A model generated the notes under the pieces. It made no database searches and was not told the DNA's origin. It was given only the letters and a program-made list of their open reading frames with translations. A DNA stretch of 32,681 nucleotides, taken from contig DATLUO010000099.1 of NCBI GenBank assembly GCA_035533075.1, forward strand, positions 1-32,681, written 5' to 3'. The position numbers were made by a program, and so were the translations under genes. This document shows positions 17,001 to 23,633 of this stretch, piece after piece. Within the stretch, counting starts at the first letter, position 1, and every line of letters starts with the position of its first letter. This DNA comes from Pirellulales bacterium (GTDB lineage Bacteria > Planctomycetota > Planctomycetia > Pirellulales > JAICIG01).

Positions 17001-17834
17001 CGCGCGCGGCCAATCGGCCTGCTTGGCGGCATCCTTCACCTGCTCCAGCCAGGCCAGCGGATCGGCGATGAATCCGTTGCTCAGCGCGGCGACGTTGGCC
17101 ACCAGGCCGGGCATGTGGCTCAGCGACGAACGCAACGCATCGGCGGTCTGGTTCACGTTCATGTCTTTGGCGGTGGCCTCGCTTTCCAACCAACTCAACT
17201 GTAGCGCCAGGTTGTCGGGCGCCGCCTGGTAGGCCCGGACCAGGGCGGCCGGTGCTGCTTCCTGTGCCGTTTCGTCGGGCGACGCCTTGAGGAAGGAGAA
17301 CAGGTCATACCAGAGCGTGGCGTCGTCGGGGTTGAGTTCGGCTGCCCGGCTTAGCTCCGAGCGTGCCCGTGACGGGTCTCCGGTGAGCGCCGCGATTTTG
17401 CCGGCCAGAAGATGGGAGACCGGCGAGCTATCGTCCGCGGCGACGAGGGCCTGCGCCGCCGCGCGGGCTCTTCCGGCCACGTCGGCCTTCATCGCCGGTT
17501 CGGCAACCGTTTGAAGCTGCAGCAAACGTGTGATCGCCAGATTGCGAGCGGCCAGCGGATCGCCCGGCCTGGCTTGAGCGAGCTCCTCAAACAGGGTGGC
17601 CGCTTCGGGCAGCTTGTTGGGCCGGTGCGGGGCCAGCGGACCGTTTTCCAGATAACCCACCGCGACGTTCTTTTTCGATTCGAGCCGTTCGCATTCCTGG
17701 GGCGATAGATCGTTGCGGAACGAGAAGTACGCCACGGCCACCACCAGCAGACAAATCGCGGCCACGATGGCCAGCATTGTCTTCCAGTTCGCGCGGCGCG
17801 TGCGTGGAGCAGGAGCGTCAGCGGGTTGCGACAT
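14088..17834 (-). CDS. membrane-anchored TPR / FG-GAP / ASPIC-UnbV protein
   Basis: A 1248-aa protein with one N-terminal transmembrane helix (about 19-38, LAIVAAICLLVVAVAYF) after a short basic tail, so the bulk should face the periplasm. Residues about 60-230 are TPR-like (GDPLAARNLAITRLLQL, AARSELSRAAELNPDDATLW pattern). Residues about 348-720 carry FG-GAP/VCBS propeller repeats with Asp-rich calcium loops such as LADFDLDERLDVIV, WDFDNDGYLDLV and DLDGDGDEDLAV. Residues about 728-811 form an ASPIC/UnbV domain (NAWLDVEL, YGIGSLIEL, HFGLGEQ, RVVWTTGVPQN). The last ~430 residues (from GSCPYLYTWSGERFEFYTD) are a domain I do not recognise. ATG 17834 puts the basic tail directly before the helix; a start at 17918 is possible. 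Such proteins are common in planctomycetes and acidobacteria; a cell-surface binding role is inferred. Confidence 0.9.
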   Translation of the reverse strand: MSQPADAPAPRTRRANWKTMLAIVAAICLLVVAVAYFSFRNDLSPQECERLESKKNVAVGYLENGPLAPHRPNKLPEAATLFEELAQARPGDPLAARNLAITRLLQLQTVAEPAMKADVAGRARAAAQALVAADDSSPVSHLLAGKIAALTGDPSRARSELSRAAELNPDDATLWYDLFSFLKASPDETAQEAAPAALVRAYQAAPDNLALQLSWLESEATAKDMNVNQTADALRSSLSHMPGLVANVAALSNGFIADPLAWLEQVKDAAKQADWPRAQRLVRQFVSVTRPDPWTLSDLRRVERHPLEYVLHDFQTACPTRPTEAAPGESSNVKLIELPAAEQLPVLVGVQDLALADFDLDERLDVIVLRDAGVEVYARHNGRGTGWRRIADFSLSGGFERLLAVDLDRDDPQQPGTEAHRQAQQRQHAAAAEQKGGATEEPAATKAPDAPCHRADLDLVVYGTAGIRFLRNTLNDDQARSLDEVPQSAELSEVSQVMAAVAADFYHDGDLDLAVAAADGLHLWSNRGDMTFSEITAGSQLPPRDEQPTALVAIDWDRDIDLDLIVANASGNPAGYLENLRHGQFRWRPFDAGFEALNSAKAVTPFDSAGSGSWNLMAAGQSGSTLLHTAVSPSGVVAAGSSQQVSGQGCDGLVTWDFDNDGYLDLVAWSKQAIEFFRGTESGELAAMPPLFVAALQNIRACRTGDLDGDGDEDLAVAETGRVALYSNEGGNANAWLDVELRAGVVDAQSLSFRSNHYGIGSLIELRSDNRFQRKLVTAGKTHFGLGEQRQADSLRVVWTTGVPQNIVEPAAKVVICDEQVLLGSCPYLYTWSGERFEFYTDCLWSAPLGLLLGEGQAAPSRSWEYLRVEGDKLQPRDRCYPLAITEELWEAVYFDQVRLIAVDHPADVDVYSNEKVGPAEIAEFKVHTVRGPRRPVAARDQRGRDVLDAIHRRDGKYVKAFDRRLAFGYTEDHFVELDFGKLDNPRQVTLFLTGWIFPSGTSMNVAISQNPGLKPAAPPSLWVPDADGQWRQVRPYLGFPGGKTKTIAVDLSDAFLTDDYRLRIATNMEFYWDEAFLTVDEPPAEFRLTPLDLLAANLHYRGFSRRTPGENHGPEKYDYEQVSVGPKWPAMRGHFTRYGDVSELLAARDDMLVVLGAGDELSLRFAVPQTPLPAGWKRDFLLYNVGWDKDCDLNTIYGETVEPLPFGDLTGYPYTAEDSIHDLPRYRNYLRTYQTRTQDPTLFWHRP

Positions 17835-18077
17835 CGGGCAGGCGGATAAACGAGCGACGAATGATCGGGGCAAAAATAGATAACCGCGATTGTAACCGCC
17901 CCGCGGTGCGAGTTCCATGCACTACGGCGCCAAGCCCAGGTCTGTAACCGCTTCCGGCGAGTGGTACACTAACCAGCGGCAAATCGGCTCACCTGGCCCG
18001 TTCGACCGTGTCAATGAGTCGCACCGGGCAAGTTGTTTTTTTGGCTTTTCGAGACCTCCATAAAGAAGGCGTAGACT

Positions 18078-18827
18078 ATGTTGCGAAGTAAGAGCGTGGT
18101 GGGAGCGTTGACACTGGTATTGATGGCGTCGCTGGTCTCGGCCCAGGACCAACCGGGTCGCGGGCGGCGGGGAGGAGGGGGTTTCGGCGGTCGGGGCATG
18201 ATGGGTTCTCCTGCGGCGCTGTTGCGCATGCCCGAAGTCCGAAAGGAACTGAACCTGACGGAGGAGCAGAACAAGGAAATCGACCAGGCGCTGCAACAGG
18301 CGACTCCGGGCGGAGGCTTCGCCGGTTTTCAGGATCTCAGCCAGGAAGAGCGTGAGAAGCGCATGGAAGAGATGCGCAAAAGGATGGACGAGGCGACCGC
18401 CGCGGTGAAGAAAGTGCTCACGCCGGAGCAAACCAAGCGGCTCGATCAGTTGTCATTGCAGCTTCAAGGACCGGCCGCGCTGAGTCGTCCTGAGGTCGCC
18501 AAGCAGGTCGGGCTGAGCAAAGAGCAGCAAGACAAGATCAGCAAGATCGAGGAAGGCACACGCCCGCAAGGTGGCCGCAACTTCCGCGAAATGTCCGACG
18601 AAGAGCGGCAGAAGGCTTTCACGGAAATGCGCGAGCGTCAGGAAAAGGCGCAAACCGAAATCCTGGCGGTGCTGACCAGCGAGCAGAAGACGAAGTGGTC
18701 CGAGATGAAAGGCAAGGAGTTCACCTTCCCGCAGTTCGGCGGACCGGGCGGCGGACGTCCGGGCGGAGCCGGTGGGCCTGGCGGCGGCCAGCGTCAGCGG
18801 CCGGCGACCAAAGAGCGCAGCGAATAG
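18078..18827 (+). CDS. exported Spy/CpxP-like LTxxQ protein with internal duplication
   Basis: A 249-aa exported protein. Residues 1-22 are a signal peptide (cleavage likely after VSA). Then comes a glycine-arginine-rich stretch (about 26-42) and two related helical units. Unit one reads MPEVRKELNLTEEQNKEI through KVLTPEQTKRLDQL; unit two reads RPEVAKQVGLSKEQQDKI through AVLTSEQKTKWSEM. The L-T-x-x-Q motifs are those of the Spy/CpxP family of periplasmic ATP-independent chaperones and metal-stress sensors, here in a doubled form. The C-terminus is again Gly/Pro/Arg-rich. ATG at 18078 follows AAAGAAGG at about 8 nt. The upstream region is shared with the divergent TPR/FG-GAP gene, and a hairpin follows the stop. 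Chaperone function is inferred from family only. Confidence 0.82.
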   Translation: MLRSKSVVGALTLVLMASLVSAQDQPGRGRRGGGGFGGRGMMGSPAALLRMPEVRKELNLTEEQNKEIDQALQQATPGGGFAGFQDLSQEEREKRMEEMRKRMDEATAAVKKVLTPEQTKRLDQLSLQLQGPAALSRPEVAKQVGLSKEQQDKISKIEEGTRPQGGRNFREMSDEERQKAFTEMRERQEKAQTEILAVLTSEQKTKWSEMKGKEFTFPQFGGPGGGRPGGAGGPGGGQRQRPATKERSE

Positions 18828-18844
18828 CCGGTTTGCCCAGCGGC

Positions 18845-18874
18845 GGCCAGGTGGATGATTTCATCCACCTGGCC
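18845..18874. terminator. bidirectional hairpin between convergent genes
   Basis: GGCCAGGTGGATGA (18845-18858) and its exact complement (18861-18874) form a 14-bp perfect stem around a TT centre, 17 bp after the Spy-like gene stop and 33 bp from the end of the convergent small membrane gene. There is no T-run on either side, so it is a terminator or transcript-end stabiliser by position rather than a textbook Rho-independent site. Confidence 0.6.
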
Positions 18875-18907
18875 AAAGGGGCGGATTGGATATCGGGCTT
18901 CTCTCCG

Positions 18908-19267
18908 CTACAGCGGCACGAGCTCGATGACCACGAGCTCCGGGCGACACAAAAACCGCAGCCGCGGCGCGGCACCGCGCTCCATACCCACGCCGCGTGA
19001 GACAATGAGCGTTCGTCCGCCGGCAGGCTGTGTGACGCCAACGGCCGCAATCCATACAAAGGCCACAAAGCCGAACAGTCCGTATGCCAATAGCCGCAGC
19101 GCGCCGAAGCGATCTTCAGCCAAACAGACCGCCAGCAAGACGGCTGCAGCCCCGACAGCCAGCGTGGTCAAGAACCACGACCGCGGCCGCCCATTGCGCC
19201 GCGCACTCCACAGCGCCGTCGCCGTGATGATCGCCATGACGCCGTTGAAAAGTGCCGTTGAGAACAC
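18908..19267 (-). CDS. small integral membrane protein
   Basis: A 119-aa protein with three predicted transmembrane helices: about residues 4-22 (TALFNGVMAIITATALW), 31-50 (WFLTTLAVGAAAVLLAVCLA) and 57-78 (RLLAYGLFGFVAFVWIAAV), joined by short basic loops. The last ~35 residues are soluble and include RGVGMERGAAPRLRFLCRPE. The start is a GTG at 19267, only 4 bp after the stop of the peroxiredoxin gene, which argues for translation from the same message. I do not recognise the family. Hydrophobic segments can arise by chance in GC-rich DNA, but three well-spaced helices plus the operon position make a real gene more likely than not. Confidence 0.55.
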   Translation of the reverse strand: MFSTALFNGVMAIITATALWSARRNGRPRSWFLTTLAVGAAAVLLAVCLAEDRFGALRLLAYGLFGFVAFVWIAAVGVTQPAGGRTLIVSRGVGMERGAAPRLRFLCRPELVVIELVPL

Positions 19268-19271
19268 GCGG

Positions 19272-19751
19272 TCAGTCCTTGCCGAATTGCTTTAAGGCCG
19301 CCAGCACCTGCTCGTCGTGCCCGTCGACGGAGACGCGTTTCCAGACCTTGCGGACCACGCCCTGGGCGTCGATCAAGAAGGTCGAGCGCTGCACGCCCCA
19401 CGACTTCTTGCCGTACATGTTCTTCTCTTGCCAGGCGCCGTATTTCTCCGCCACCTGGTGATCGACATCGGCCAAGAGCGGAAAGTTGAGCTGATGCTTG
19501 TCGCGGAATTTCACGTGACTGGCCACGTCGTCGGTGCTGACGCCGAAGACCTTCGCCCCCAGCTTCAATAACTCCTGCTGGCGGTCGCGGAAGGCGCACG
19601 CCTCGCGGGTGCAGCCGGGCGTATCGTCGCGCGGATAAAAATAGAGCACCACGGGGCTGCCGCGTAGGTCTTTCAGTTTGACCTTTTTGCCGTCATCGGC
19701 TGGCAGCGTGAAATCCGGCGCCGCCTTGCCTTCTTCGATCCAGGTGTTCAA
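19272..19751 (-). CDS. bcp: thioredoxin-dependent peroxiredoxin (Bcp/PrxQ)
   Basis: A 159-aa peroxiredoxin of the Bcp/PrxQ group, which reduces hydrogen peroxide and organic hydroperoxides in the cytoplasm using thioredoxin. The sequence has the family start KAAPDFTLPADDG, the catalytic block YPRDDTPGCTREACAF with peroxidatic and resolving cysteines spaced C-x4-C as in E. coli Bcp, then VFGVSTDD, FPLLADVD and the C-terminal STFLIDAQGVVRKVW. Length matches the family (~155 aa). The start is a TTG at 19751 preceded by GAGGAGA at 7 nt; the longer open frame upstream gives sequence unrelated to peroxiredoxins. It is divergent from rsfS across 111 bp and probably co-transcribed with the small membrane protein downstream. 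Confidence 0.95.
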   Translation of the reverse strand: MNTWIEEGKAAPDFTLPADDGKKVKLKDLRGSPVVLYFYPRDDTPGCTREACAFRDRQQELLKLGAKVFGVSTDDVASHVKFRDKHQLNFPLLADVDHQVAEKYGAWQEKNMYGKKSWGVQRSTFLIDAQGVVRKVWKRVSVDGHDEQVLAALKQFGKD

Positions 19752-19792
19752 GGGTGTTTCTCCTCGTGGCTGGTTTTGGATGAACCAAAAAG

Positions 19793-19821
19793 CTGGCATG
19801 CCTGTCCTGGCTGTGTAGAAT
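19793..19821 (+). promoter_or_regulatory. candidate sigma-70-type promoter for rsfS
   Basis: CTGGCA (19793-19798) and TAGAAT (19816-19821) are 17 bp apart in the divergent region between bcp and rsfS, giving a leader of about 35 nt before the rsfS GTG. The -10 box matches consensus at five of six positions, the -35 box at four. Confidence 0.4.
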
Positions 19822-19862
19822 AGCAGGCGGGCAACTTCCCAGTCTATTATGAAAGGACATCT

Positions 19863-20294
19863 GTGGCGATTTCCACCATCGGCCGGTACTCGCAAGCCGC
19901 ATCGTCGGGACGTTCCATGGAGCTTGCCAAGGCGGCAGCCCGTGTGGCCGCGGAAAATCGCGGTCGAGACATCGTGATCTTGGATATGCGGGAAGTCACG
20001 CCCGTCTTCGACTACTTTGTGTTGGCCACCGGCAGCAGCCGCCGCCAACTGCACGCGATGAGTGAGGAGATTGACCACAAGCTGGAAGATGAGATGGGCG
20101 ACCACCGGCTGGGCCTCGAAGGCTATCAAGACAGCCGTTGGATTCTGCTCGATTACGGCGACGTGGTGATCCACTTGTTCGAGGCCGAAGCCCGCGAATA
20201 TTACGGGCTGGAAGACCTGTGGTGCGACGCCAAGCGGGTCCCGGTCGATCTGCCGGAATCCGGCGCGGTGAGCAAGCCGCATTTGGCCTCGTAG
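19863..20294 (+). CDS. rsfS: ribosomal silencing factor RsfS
   Basis: A 143-aa member of the RsfS/Iojap family. RsfS binds ribosomal protein uL14 on the large subunit and blocks subunit joining when nutrients are scarce. The signature runs are present: DIVILDMREVTPVFDYFVLATG, with the D-Y-F-V-x-A-T-G core, then SSRRQLHAMSEEI, the G-x-x-D-S-R-W-I-L-L-D-Y-G-D-V-V-I-H-L-F block, and REYYGLEDLW near the C-terminus. Those are the most conserved parts of the family. GTG at 19863 has AAGGA at 5 nt upstream; an in-frame ATG at 19917 would drop a poorly conserved N-terminal tail. It lies 90 bp upstream of argS on the same strand, so both may be in one transcript. Confidence 0.95.
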   Translation: MAISTIGRYSQAASSGRSMELAKAAARVAAENRGRDIVILDMREVTPVFDYFVLATGSSRRQLHAMSEEIDHKLEDEMGDHRLGLEGYQDSRWILLDYGDVVIHLFEAEAREYYGLEDLWCDAKRVPVDLPESGAVSKPHLAS

Positions 20295-20384
20295 GCGCCC
20301 GCGGCGCGGTTATACTTGGGCGCCATCCGGCCCTTTGCCAGCAGCTTTAGCTGGTGGTTGGTGGCAAATCTTCGCACCTCGATA

Positions 20385-22364
20385 ATGAACGTCCTCGCTC
20401 TCATCCGCTCTCGCTTCGCTGCCGCGCTGGCGCCCGTGGCCCAGGGCGACGAGATCGCCGGGCTGACCGACATGGTGCGGCCCAGCCAGGATGCCAAGTT
20501 CGGCGATTATCAGGCCAACTGCGCCATGCCGCTGGGCAAACGCCTCGGCGTGCCGCCGCGCGACATCGCTCAGCAAATCGTCGATCGGCTTCAGTGGGAC
20601 GACCTCGGCGAGCGCCCGGAAATCGCCGGTCCCGGTTTCATCAACCTGCGGCTGAGCAAGGACTGGCTGGCCCGCCAACTCGCGCTGGCCGCCTTTGACG
20701 ACCGCTTGGGCGTGGCCAAAGTCGAGCGGCCGCGCACCTTCGTGGTCGACTATTCCGCCCCTAACGTCGCCAAGCCGATGCACGTCGGGCACATTCGTTC
20801 CACCGTCATCGGCGACAGCCTCTATCGCACGCTCAGGTTCGCCGGGCACCGGGTGATCGGCGACAACCACATCGGCGACTGGGGCACGCAATTCGGCATG
20901 ATCATCTACGGCTTCCGCCATTTTCGCGATGACGCCGCATATCGGGCCAATCCGGTGGACGAGTTGGGCCGGCTCTATCGGCTGGTACACACGCTGGCCG
21001 ACTACCACGAGGGCCGCAAAAAACTGACCGGAATGCTCGAACAAGTCGTTCGCGATCAGCAGGCGCTGGAGCGTCACGCGGCCCAGGCGGTTGCCGGCGA
21101 TCCGAAGGCCGAGAAAAAAGCGAACAAAGACCTGAAGCGGCTCGAAAAGGAGCTGGCAGAGTCGCGGCAAGCGGCCAAAACGCTGGAAGCGAAGCAGGCG
21201 GCCATTGAAAACGACCCGCGGCTCGCAAGGCTGGCCGCCGAGCGCCGAGACATCGCCGCCGCCGTGCTCGCCGAAACCGCCAAGCTGCACGCGGGCGACG
21301 AAGAAAACCTGCGGCTTTGGCGGGAGTTTATGCCTCCCTGCACGCAGGCCATCGAGCAAATCTATCGGCGGCTGGGCGTAACGTTCGACTACACGCTGGG
21401 CGAGAGCTTTTATCACGACCGGCTGGCCGCAGTCGTCGATGAGCTGCGCCGCCGGGGCATCGCGCGCGAAAGCGAAGGGGCCGTATGCATCTTTTTCGAC
21501 GACATGGCCGTGCCCATGATCGTGCAGAAACGCGACGGCGCCTTCCTCTACGCCACATCCGATTTGGCGACGATCCAATATCGCATGCAGCATTGGTCGC
21601 CCGACGCCATGTTGTACGTCGTCGATCACCGCCAAAGCGACCACTTCCGGCAATTGTTTGCCGCCGCGCGGAAATGGGGCTATGAGAGAGTCGAATTCCA
21701 GCACATCAGCTTCGGCACCGTGCTTGGCTCCGATGGCCGGCCCTTTAAGACGCGTTCCGGCGACACGGTGGGCCTGATGGGCCTGCTCGACGATGCGGTG
21801 GCCCACGCTTACAAGGTGGTCTGCGAGGTCGATGAGCAAAAGCCGCAGGGGAGCGAGTTGTCGGAAGACGAGCGGCGTCGCGTGGCCGAGGTCGTAGGGC
21901 TCTCGGCGATCAAGTATGCCGATCTCTCGCAGAACCGCACCAGCGACTATGAATTCAGCTTCGAAAAGATGGTGGCCTTGAAGGGCAACACCGCCACGTA
22001 CATGCAATATGCTTATGCCCGCGTGCTGAGCATCTTTCGCCGCGGCGGCGTCGACGTCGACGATCTGCGTACTCGGCGGCCGGCCGTCTTGCTCGATCGG
22101 CCGGCGGAACGGGCACTGGGCCTGGAGTTGCTGCGGTTCTCCGAAGCGATCGACTTCACGCTGGCCGATTACCGGCCGAACCAGTTGACGTCCTACCTGT
22201 TCGATCTGGCGAACCGATTTTCGACGTTCTTCGAGGAATGCCCGGTCTTGAAGGCCGAGTCGCCCGAGTTGCGTGACAGCCGGCTCTTGCTTTGCGATCT
22301 GACCGCCCGCACCATCCAGCAGGGGCTGGATCTGCTGGGCATCGAGGTTGTGGGAAAGATGTGA
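20385..22364 (+). CDS. argS: arginyl-tRNA synthetase
   Basis: A 659-aa class I arginyl-tRNA synthetase, charging tRNA-Arg with arginine in the cytoplasm. The N-terminal Add-1 domain that recognises the tRNA D-loop spans roughly residues 1-100. The HIGH-type motif is HVGH at 133-136 within NVAKPMHVGHIRSTVIGD. The KMSKS region is replaced, as often in ArgS, by KTRSG with Lys455. The C-terminal anticodon-binding helical domain includes LKGNTATYMQYAYAR. Residues about 219-309 hold a long charged helical insertion rich in Lys, Glu and Ala, probably a coiled coil, which makes the protein longer than the usual 550-580 aa. ATG 20385 is chosen because MNVLALIRSRF matches the family start; a start at 20316 would add an unrelated tail. 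It is followed by an inverted repeat. Confidence 0.95.
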   Translation: MNVLALIRSRFAAALAPVAQGDEIAGLTDMVRPSQDAKFGDYQANCAMPLGKRLGVPPRDIAQQIVDRLQWDDLGERPEIAGPGFINLRLSKDWLARQLALAAFDDRLGVAKVERPRTFVVDYSAPNVAKPMHVGHIRSTVIGDSLYRTLRFAGHRVIGDNHIGDWGTQFGMIIYGFRHFRDDAAYRANPVDELGRLYRLVHTLADYHEGRKKLTGMLEQVVRDQQALERHAAQAVAGDPKAEKKANKDLKRLEKELAESRQAAKTLEAKQAAIENDPRLARLAAERRDIAAAVLAETAKLHAGDEENLRLWREFMPPCTQAIEQIYRRLGVTFDYTLGESFYHDRLAAVVDELRRRGIARESEGAVCIFFDDMAVPMIVQKRDGAFLYATSDLATIQYRMQHWSPDAMLYVVDHRQSDHFRQLFAAARKWGYERVEFQHISFGTVLGSDGRPFKTRSGDTVGLMGLLDDAVAHAYKVVCEVDEQKPQGSELSEDERRRVAEVVGLSAIKYADLSQNRTSDYEFSFEKMVALKGNTATYMQYAYARVLSIFRRGGVDVDDLRTRRPAVLLDRPAERALGLELLRFSEAIDFTLADYRPNQLTSYLFDLANRFSTFFEECPVLKAESPELRDSRLLLCDLTARTIQQGLDLLGIEVVGKM

Positions 22365-22429
22365 CCGTGCTGGGTGGCTGGTGCAGAGCCGCGCCGGGTG
22401 GGCAGTTCCGCGCAAAACGCACCGCCGCG

Positions 22430-22464
22430 GCGATGCCCCGTTAGCGCCACCACCGGGGCATCGC
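22430..22464. terminator. inverted repeat downstream of argS
   Basis: GCGATGCCCCG (22430-22440) and its perfect complement (22454-22464) flank a 13-nt loop, 65 bp after the argS stop and 140 bp before the next gene. It is followed by GGGGGAATAAAA rather than a T-run. Position suggests a terminator or transcript-stabilising hairpin; a repeat element is also possible. The remainder of the 242-bp gap shows no ORF with a ribosome site. Confidence 0.45.
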
Positions 22465-22606
22465 TGGCTGGGGGAATAAAACCGTCGCTTTTGCACGATT
22501 CTAATCGGGGTGCCTGTCCGGGCAAACTTGTTGATTGGCACCGCGGCGCATAAAATGGGATTGCTGGCAACGTCTCTCAACCCTCCTCGCTTTCGCCGGA
22601 GTTTTT

Positions 22607-23629
22607 ATGCTCGATTTCCGGCCCAAAGGCGGCCGAACCACGAACTATTTCGGCCGCTACGAGCAGCGGAAGCTGCTGCTCTTGGTGCTGAGCGTCGGCA
22701 TGGTGCTGTTTCTGATCGAGGAAGCGGCCAACCCTCAGCGCTGGCTGTGGCTGTGGCAGGCCGCGGGGCAACAAGCCGCGCCCGCCAACGACAAGCCGCA
22801 TCGCTTGGCCCAAGTGGAACAACCGCCCGAGCTTCGCCGCAAGTTGGCGCATGACGAATTCGTCGCCGAGGGTGAGGCCAAGGAGACGATTCCGGCCGAC
22901 AAGAAGTTCTTTCCAGGCGTAGAACCTGAATTGCTGGCCCGCGTTCGCGACGACACCGTTTTTCGCGGCGCGGAATCCGACGCTTTTTATCACTTGCTGA
23001 AGATCCTCGACGAAACCAGCGAAGACGACCTGCAACAGGCGTCGATCGGGCCGGTCAGCTTCACGCAACTCTTCACGCAACCCAAAGAGTATCGCGGCGA
23101 CCTCGTGACGGTCAGCGGCAGCGTGCGGCGGGTGCTCGAAAAAGACGCTCCCCAAAACGACTACGGCATCGCCCGATACTATCAGGTCGTGATCGAGCCC
23201 GACGATCGCGCCTATCCGGTGGTGATCTATTCGCTCGGTTTGCCGGACGCTTTTCCACGCGGCGAAAATCTGAATGAGACCGTCCGCGTCAACGGCTTCT
23301 TTTATAAGAGGTTGGCCGGCCTATCGGCAAAAAAGGAGATCATGACCTGGCCGCTGTTGGTCAGCAAAACCCTGCACTGGCAGCCGGTCGTGGCGGCGGC
23401 GCCCGTCGCCGACGAAAAGGCCCATTTCAAGAACCTGGCGAGCGGCCTTGCGCTGGCCATATTGGCCAGCCTGGCAGTGATGCTGTTCTTGTTCATCGGT
23501 ATGCTTCGCAAGACGCGATTTGTGATGCCGCACGCACGGCCCGACCAGCTCGACGGGTTGGCTGACCGCGAAGTCGCGCCCGACGTGCGACAGCGGTTGG
23601 CGGAGCTTGCCCGGCAGGAGCAGCCGTAA
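22607..23629 (+). CDS. unknown protein with two transmembrane helices and a domain shared with its neighbour
   Basis: A 340-aa protein with transmembrane helices at about 22-38 (KLLLLVLSVGMVLFLIE) and 278-301 (SGLALAILASLAVMLFLFIG), so the central ~240 residues should sit on one side, probably the periplasm. The central part contains FYHLLKILDE, then a beta-rich module at about 152-235: LFTQPKEYRGDLVTVSG, YYQVVIEP, VVIYSLGLPDAFPRG and VRVNGFFYKRL. The same module occurs twice in the next gene. I read it as possibly OB-fold-like, but this is inference. ATG 22607 has CCGGAG 6 nt upstream. The gene is followed after 4 bp by its relative, so the two form an operon. I do not recognise a named family; the pair looks planctomycete-specific. 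Confidence 0.8.
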   Translation: MLDFRPKGGRTTNYFGRYEQRKLLLLVLSVGMVLFLIEEAANPQRWLWLWQAAGQQAAPANDKPHRLAQVEQPPELRRKLAHDEFVAEGEAKETIPADKKFFPGVEPELLARVRDDTVFRGAESDAFYHLLKILDETSEDDLQQASIGPVSFTQLFTQPKEYRGDLVTVSGSVRRVLEKDAPQNDYGIARYYQVVIEPDDRAYPVVIYSLGLPDAFPRGENLNETVRVNGFFYKRLAGLSAKKEIMTWPLLVSKTLHWQPVVAAAPVADEKAHFKNLASGLALAILASLAVMLFLFIGMLRKTRFVMPHARPDQLDGLADREVAPDVRQRLAELARQEQP

Positions 23630-23633
23630 GCTG

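Noticed and set aside
20310-22580. A 756-codon minus-strand frame opposite argS
   Set aside because: The plus strand encodes an unmistakable ArgS; the antisense frame has no start context or motifs and follows from GC-rich third positions.
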